This document shows positions 60,641 through 64,000 of a stretch of 64,000 bases of DNA, piece after piece. Source of the DNA: Dethiosulfovibrio peptidovorans DSM 11002 (lineage in GTDB: Bacteria > Synergistota > Synergistia > Synergistales > Dethiosulfovibrionaceae); contig NZ_ABTR02000001.1 of NCBI RefSeq assembly GCF_000172975.1, positions 186,001 through 250,000 on the forward strand, read 5' to 3'. The number at the start of each line of letters is the position of its first letter. The first letter of the stretch is position 1. The position numbers and the translations under genes are program-made. The notes below the pieces were generated by a model. The model was not told the DNA's origin. It did no database searches and saw only the letters and a list, made by a program, of their open reading frames with translations.

Positions 60641-61497
60641 TTCCCAGCGTCCTCCCAGTCCAGGGAGAATACACCCAGGTCGGACTTGACCAGGTCGTCC
60701 AGGACCTTTATGCCGGTAAGGATGTCCTTCAGCCTGTCCAGGGGAACCATGTTGGGACCGTCGCTGAGGGCCTCGTCGGGGTTAGGATGGACCTCCAGGA
60801 AGAGGGCGTCGATTCCCAGCCCCACAGCGGCTCTGGAAAGAGCGGGAACGAAACGGCGATCTCCGCCGGAGGTGTCACCTCTGCCACCGGGCATCTGGAC
60901 GCTGTGGGTGGCGTCGAAGACGACGGGGCACCCCATGGATCTCATTATGGGAAGCGACCTCATGTCGACCACGAGCTGGCCGTATCCCATTGTGGTTCCC
61001 CTCTCGCAGAGCATTACCTTATCGTTTCCCGCCTCGTTGCACTTGCTGACAACCGCCTTCATATCGTAGGGGGACATGAACTGTCCCTTCTTGACGTTGA
61101 GGGGCTTTCCCGTTTTCGATGCCGCTACCAGTAGATCGGTCTGACGACAGAGAAAGGCCGGAATCTGAAGAACGTCGGCCACCTCCGCCACAGGGGCGGC
61201 CTGCCAGGGCTCGTGTATATCCGTTATGACCGGTACTCCCAGGGTTTCCTTTATCTCCGAGAGCCAACGAAGGCCCTTTTCGAGTCCCGGACCTCTGTAG
61301 CTGTGTATGGAGGTCCTGTTGGCCTTGTCGTAGGAGGCCTTGAATATATAGTTCAAGCCCAACTCTTCGCTGATCTCCTTTATCCTCTTTCCGGTCTCCA
61401 TGGACAGTTCAAGACTCTCCAGTGAGCACGGACCGGCTATGACGGCCAAAGGACCGCCTCCTATTCTAACTTTGCCGATCTCTATCTCGGTAACCAT
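60637..61497 (-). CDS. kdsA: 3-deoxy-8-phosphooctulonate synthase
   Basis: 286 residues. [38 protein letters not shown] and [20 protein letters not shown] are the KdsA signatures. It condenses phosphoenolpyruvate and arabinose 5-phosphate to Kdo-8-phosphate. The ATG lies inside the lpxK-fusion reading frame, with an overlap of about 32 bases. [19 protein letters not shown] is typical of the metal-independent/dependent family; the exact metal class was not assessed. Confidence 0.97.
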   Translation of the reverse strand: MVTEIEIGKVRIGGGPLAVIAGPCSLESLELSMETGKRIKEISEELGLNYIFKASYDKANRTSIHSYRGPGLEKGLRWLSEIKETLGVPVITDIHEPWQAAPVAEVADVLQIPAFLCRQTDLLVAASKTGKPLNVKKGQFMSPYDMKAVVSKCNEAGNDKVMLCERGTTMGYGQLVVDMRSLPIMRSMGCPVVFDATHSVQMPGGRGDTSGGDRRFVPALSRAAVGLGIDALFLEVHPNPDEALSDGPNMVPLDRLKDILTGIKVLDDLVKSDLGVFSLDWEDAGK

Positions 61498-63748
61498 GGG
61501 ATCTCTCCTCTCCTCGATTCTCCAGGGATTCCTTTAGTCTGGAGTAAACCTCGCAACGGACGGACCAGCCCAACACACGGGAACAGTAGCGAACGACGCT
61601 GTCCAGGGCACCGGGGGCTCCAAGCCTCTTCCTACCCGCCTCCGCCATGGTGCGGGCCAAAGTTTCATCCGATAGGACCAGGAGTGCGGCCTCCGCCAGT
61701 CTTTCCGGGTCCGCCGACACGAGCCATTCGGCCTCTCCAAGCAGTTTCTGCTGGACCAACTTTCCCTTTTCCAATATGGAGACGACCGGAACTCCCAATC
61801 CAGCACAGACCTGATTCGCCGTTCCTCCCAGTCCAAGCAGGACATGAGCTCCTGCAGCGACCTCTGCCACAGCCCCTCGGTGAACGTGGACCTCCACCGA
61901 GTTCGGCCCCTTCAAAATCCGTCCGTCCAGGGTCCAGCCCGGACATCCCCGAGCCATTTTACGAAGATCCAGGGTCGGAGCCAGTACCGCTACGAAACGA
62001 CAGCTCCTCCGGGCCGCCATTATGGGCACCGAGTCCAGAAGCAATCGAACGTCCTCGTAGGCCCTGTTGCGGCTTCCCGGAAGTATGAGAACCCTGTCTC
62101 CCTCGGAAGGCCAGGAGAAGTCGTCCTCTTCATTATCCCCTATAAGGTCCATTATTGGATTGCCCTGGAAGCGAGCGGACACGCCGGCTTTAGAAAGATC
62201 CTCGGCAGTCTCCTCGTCTCTGGTCCAGACGGTCCTGGCCCGTCCTCTAAGGAGGGCTCTCTCCGCCATCCAGTGGCCGTGAAGGTAGTTGGTCTTGGCC
62301 GTGGCAATCAAAAGGGGAGACAGCCCCTGCCCCCACAGAGTATGAAGCAACAGATAAACGTCACCGACGCACAGGGGGGTGCGAATGCAGCCGCTCCTTT
62401 TCCTCCATGCCTTCAGTTGTCTTCGGATATGGCCGAACAGCCCGGAGCGGACGTCGATAAGCAGATCCGCGATACGGTATTTTATGACTCCTCCCGTCGG
62501 GGTCACCGAAGGTGACGAACCGACCTTTATTCCCCTCTGCAGGTATTGCTCTCCCTTTCCTACCAGGGGAAAGCCTGTGACCTCCGCCACAGGAAAAGCT
62601 TCCTCTATCTTTCGAGCCAGAAGGGAGGCCATGGCGTCCTCGCCGTATCCGTTGGAGGCCACCACTACCTTCGGCCTGAGTCCGTCGGTCACGGCCCTCC
62701 AGAAACGGTCTTCGTCCTCCACCTCGGTCTCCAAAAAGGGGACCATGAGTGGAAAGGGCGGCTTCCAGCCCCTGGGTAGGTTGTAGACGTCCTTTTCCGT
62801 ACAGGCCACCCCGAAGGCTCCAGACAACCTATAGATCCTTTCGATCCTTTTCAAGTCCTCCGAGGTATATCTGTGATGGTCTTTGAAACGGACTTCCTCT
62901 ATAACCTCCACTCCCTGCCCTGACAGGGTGGAGAGAAAGCTTCGGGGATTGCCTATGGCGGAAAAGGCGACCACGGTCCTCCCAGACGGTTTTTGCACCC
63001 CTTCGAACTCAGAGCCGTTCCAGAGGCACCAGCGTTCTATCCTCAGAGAGGATCTGAAAATCTTTCGTCTAGGGACCACTCGACACAGCCGGTCGTAGAG
63101 CCTTTGAACCGCCTCGGGAGAGACTTGGTCCACCTTTGTCATCACCACTATGTGGGCCCGTCTCAGGCTTTCCACCGGCTCCCTGAGAATACCCCCCGGG
63201 ACCAGCCTGCCGTTGCCGAACGGACAGGCTGCGTCGACCAGGACGACGTCCAGATCCCGCCCCAGTTTTCTGTGCTGGAAGCCATCGTCGGCCACCACGA
63301 TCTGAACCCCTCTTTTGCTCAGGGCCCTGATGTCTCCGAATCGATCCCTGGACACTGCCACGAAGATCCCCGGAAGTCTGTTGGACAACAGAAGAGGCTC
63401 ATCTCCTACCCGATTTCTATCGGCTTTGCCGCCTCTGAAAACGTGGGGGCCCTCGGTGCTTCCTCCGTATCCTCGACTGACTATCCCCGGTCTGAGACCT
63501 CTTTTCGATAGTCCCCTGGTGATCATCTCGACGAAGGGAGTTTTATTCGTTCCTCCGAGGGTTACGTTTCCCACGCTTATAACAGGAAGAGGCGGTTCCT
63601 TGGAGTGAGATATTCCCCTATCGAAGGCCCAGTTTCTAGACCTGACGAAGAGAGAGGCCAGCCAGCCCAACGGAGCCAGGCACATCCAGGGAGAAAGTTT
63701 TTTCTCTCCCTTGGCGTGGGCCAGATAGCTTTTGAAAAGCACCATCAC
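61466..63748 (-). CDS. lpxK: LpxK tetraacyldisaccharide 4'-kinase fused to LpxB-like glycosyltransferase domain
   Basis: 760 residues; stand-alone LpxK is usually about 330. Residues about 1-355 are Lpx[33 protein letters not shown] (P-loop GGTNKTP at 65-71; Asn replaces the usual Gly), [13 protein letters not shown] near 153 and TEKDVYNLP near 317. LpxK phosphorylates the 4' position of lipid A precursor. From about 359 a second domain starts with [19 protein letters not shown] and contains [12 protein letters not shown] and [15 protein letters not shown], resembling lipid-A-disaccharide-synthase-related GT-B proteins. The frame has no interruption and one ribosome site. It overlaps msbA by four bases. 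Confidence 0.88.
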   Translation of the reverse strand: MMVLFKSYLAHAKGEKKLSPWMCLAPLGWLASLFVRSRNWAFDRGISHSKEPPLPVISVGNVTLGGTNKTPFVEMITRGLSKRGLRPGIVSRGYGGSTEGPHVFRGGKADRNRVGDEPLLLSNRLPGIFVAVSRDRFGDIRALSKRGVQIVVADDGFQHRKLGRDLDVVLVDAACPFGNGRLVPGGILREPVESLRRAHIVVMTKVDQVSPEAVQRLYDRLCRVVPRRKIFRSSLRIERWCLWNGSEFEGVQKPSGRTVVAFSAIGNPRSFLSTLSGQGVEVIEEVRFKDHHRYTSEDLKRIERIYRLSGAFGVACTEKDVYNLPRGWKPPFPLMVPFLETEVEDEDRFWRAVTDGLRPKVVVASNGYGEDAMASLLARKIEEAFPVAEVTGFPLVGKGEQYLQRGIKVGSSPSVTPTGGVIKYRIADLLIDVRSGLFGHIRRQLKAWRKRSGCIRTPLCVGDVYLLLHTLWGQGLSPLLIATAKTNYLHGHWMAERALLRGRARTVWTRDEETAEDLSKAGVSARFQGNPIMDLIGDNEEDDFSWPSEGDRVLILPGSRNRAYEDVRLLLDSVPIMAARRSCRFVAVLAPTLDLRKMARGCPGWTLDGRILKGPNSVEVHVHRGAVAEVAAGAHVLLGLGGTANQVCAGLGVPVVSILEKGKLVQQKLLGEAEWLVSADPERLAEAALLVLSDETLARTMAEAGRKRLGAPGALDSVVRYCSRVLGWSVRCEVYSRLKESLENRGEERSHGYRDRDRQS

Positions 63749-64000
63749 CGCCGATCTCCGTGCTGTATGGCGTAGAGCCTGCTGTAGGGTCCGTCGGAGA
63801 TGGAGAGTTCCGAATGGGTTCCCTCCTCTACGATAACCCCGTCCTTCAGAAACAATATCCTGTCGGCCCCTCTTATGGTGGAGAGTCTGTGGGCTATTAC
63901 GAAGGAGGTCCGCCCCTCCATGGCCCTGTCCATAGCCTTCTGAATGGCCTGTTCCACCTGGGCGTCGAGGGAGGATGTGGCCTCGTCCATTATGAGTATC
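63745..64000 (-). CDS. msbA: MsbA-type ABC transporter, C-terminal fragment
   Basis: The 85 visible residues run off the right edge, which holds the 5' part of the gene. [16 protein letters not shown] is the Walker B and D-loop, and [16 protein letters not shown] is the H-loop and following segment of an ABC half-transporter ATPase. Its place directly upstream of lpxK and the other lipid A genes points to MsbA, the lipid A flippase, but other exporters have the same tail. Confidence 0.8.
   Translation of the reverse strand, partial: ILIMDEATSSLDAQVEQAIQKAMDRAMEGRTSFVIAHRLSTIRGADRILFLKDGVIVEEGTHSELSISDGPYSRLYAIQHGDRR

Overview
This 64-kb window is chromosomal DNA from a diderm bacterium with lipopolysaccharide (LPS). 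The gene content points to the phylum Synergistota, perhaps a relative of Dethiosulfovibrio. The main clues are an SLH-domain outer-membrane porin together with CsaB and a full Kdo/lipid A pathway, a DUF5693 protein, a flagellin, CstA, and a histidine/aromatic ammonia-lyase. The taxonomic assignment is inference from gene content, not from a marker-gene comparison. Coding density is very high, almost everything lies on the minus strand, and many neighbours overlap by 1-14 bases.

Layout: (1) 1-2.6 kb: the 3' end of hutH converging on cstA and a small upstream partner. (2) 2.7-10 kb: tRNA-Val(CAC) with its own promoter and terminator, a truncated GNAT gene, a giant flagellin of about 1,943 residues, a 262-bp palindromic element and a second GNAT gene. 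(3) 10.3-23.5 kb: one long minus-strand operon, rnj-uppP-maf-DUF5693-csaB-split transketolase-ftsEX-envC-like-ctpA-purA. It joins RNA decay, undecaprenyl phosphate recycling, S-layer anchoring and divisome/peptidoglycan hydrolysis. greA is divergent from it. (4) 24-31 kb: pyrG followed by three secreted proteins of unknown function, then lptC-like and lptD-like genes. (5) 31-37.6 kb: DUF2914-like gene-rho-LysM/M23 peptidase; an ECF transporter S component (plus strand); pfkA with a D-glutamate cyclase-like gene; and a secreted coiled-coil protein. (6) 37.7-40.7 kb: the SLH porin with a long leader, and a divergent glycosyltransferase.

(7) 40.7-64 kb: one continuous minus-strand surface-polysaccharide and lipid A locus. 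In transcription order it reads msbA (partial)-lpxK/lpxB-like fusion-kdsA-kdsD-waaA-unknown-kdsB-larC-ELM1-like-GT4-gmd-ATPase-nuclease-like-fcl/colC-colD-manC-GT10-GT11-GT2-epimerase-GT2-ugd. The sugar genes encode the steps for GDP-mannose to GDP-4-keto-6-deoxymannose, and then GDP-fucose and/or GDP-colitose. The ColD-type enzyme has the His-for-Lys replacement typical of the 3-dehydratases. UDP-glucuronate and UDP-galacturonate can also be made.

The most interesting candidates are a two-gene ATPase plus PD-(D/E)XK-like cassette stitched into the O-antigen-type operon between gmd and fcl, the LpxK-LpxB-like fusion, the giant cysteine-containing flagellin, the ColD/ColC branch beside two fucosyltransferase-family genes, and the 262-bp palindromic element. 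No CRISPR array, insertion-sequence transposase or integrase gene was seen.
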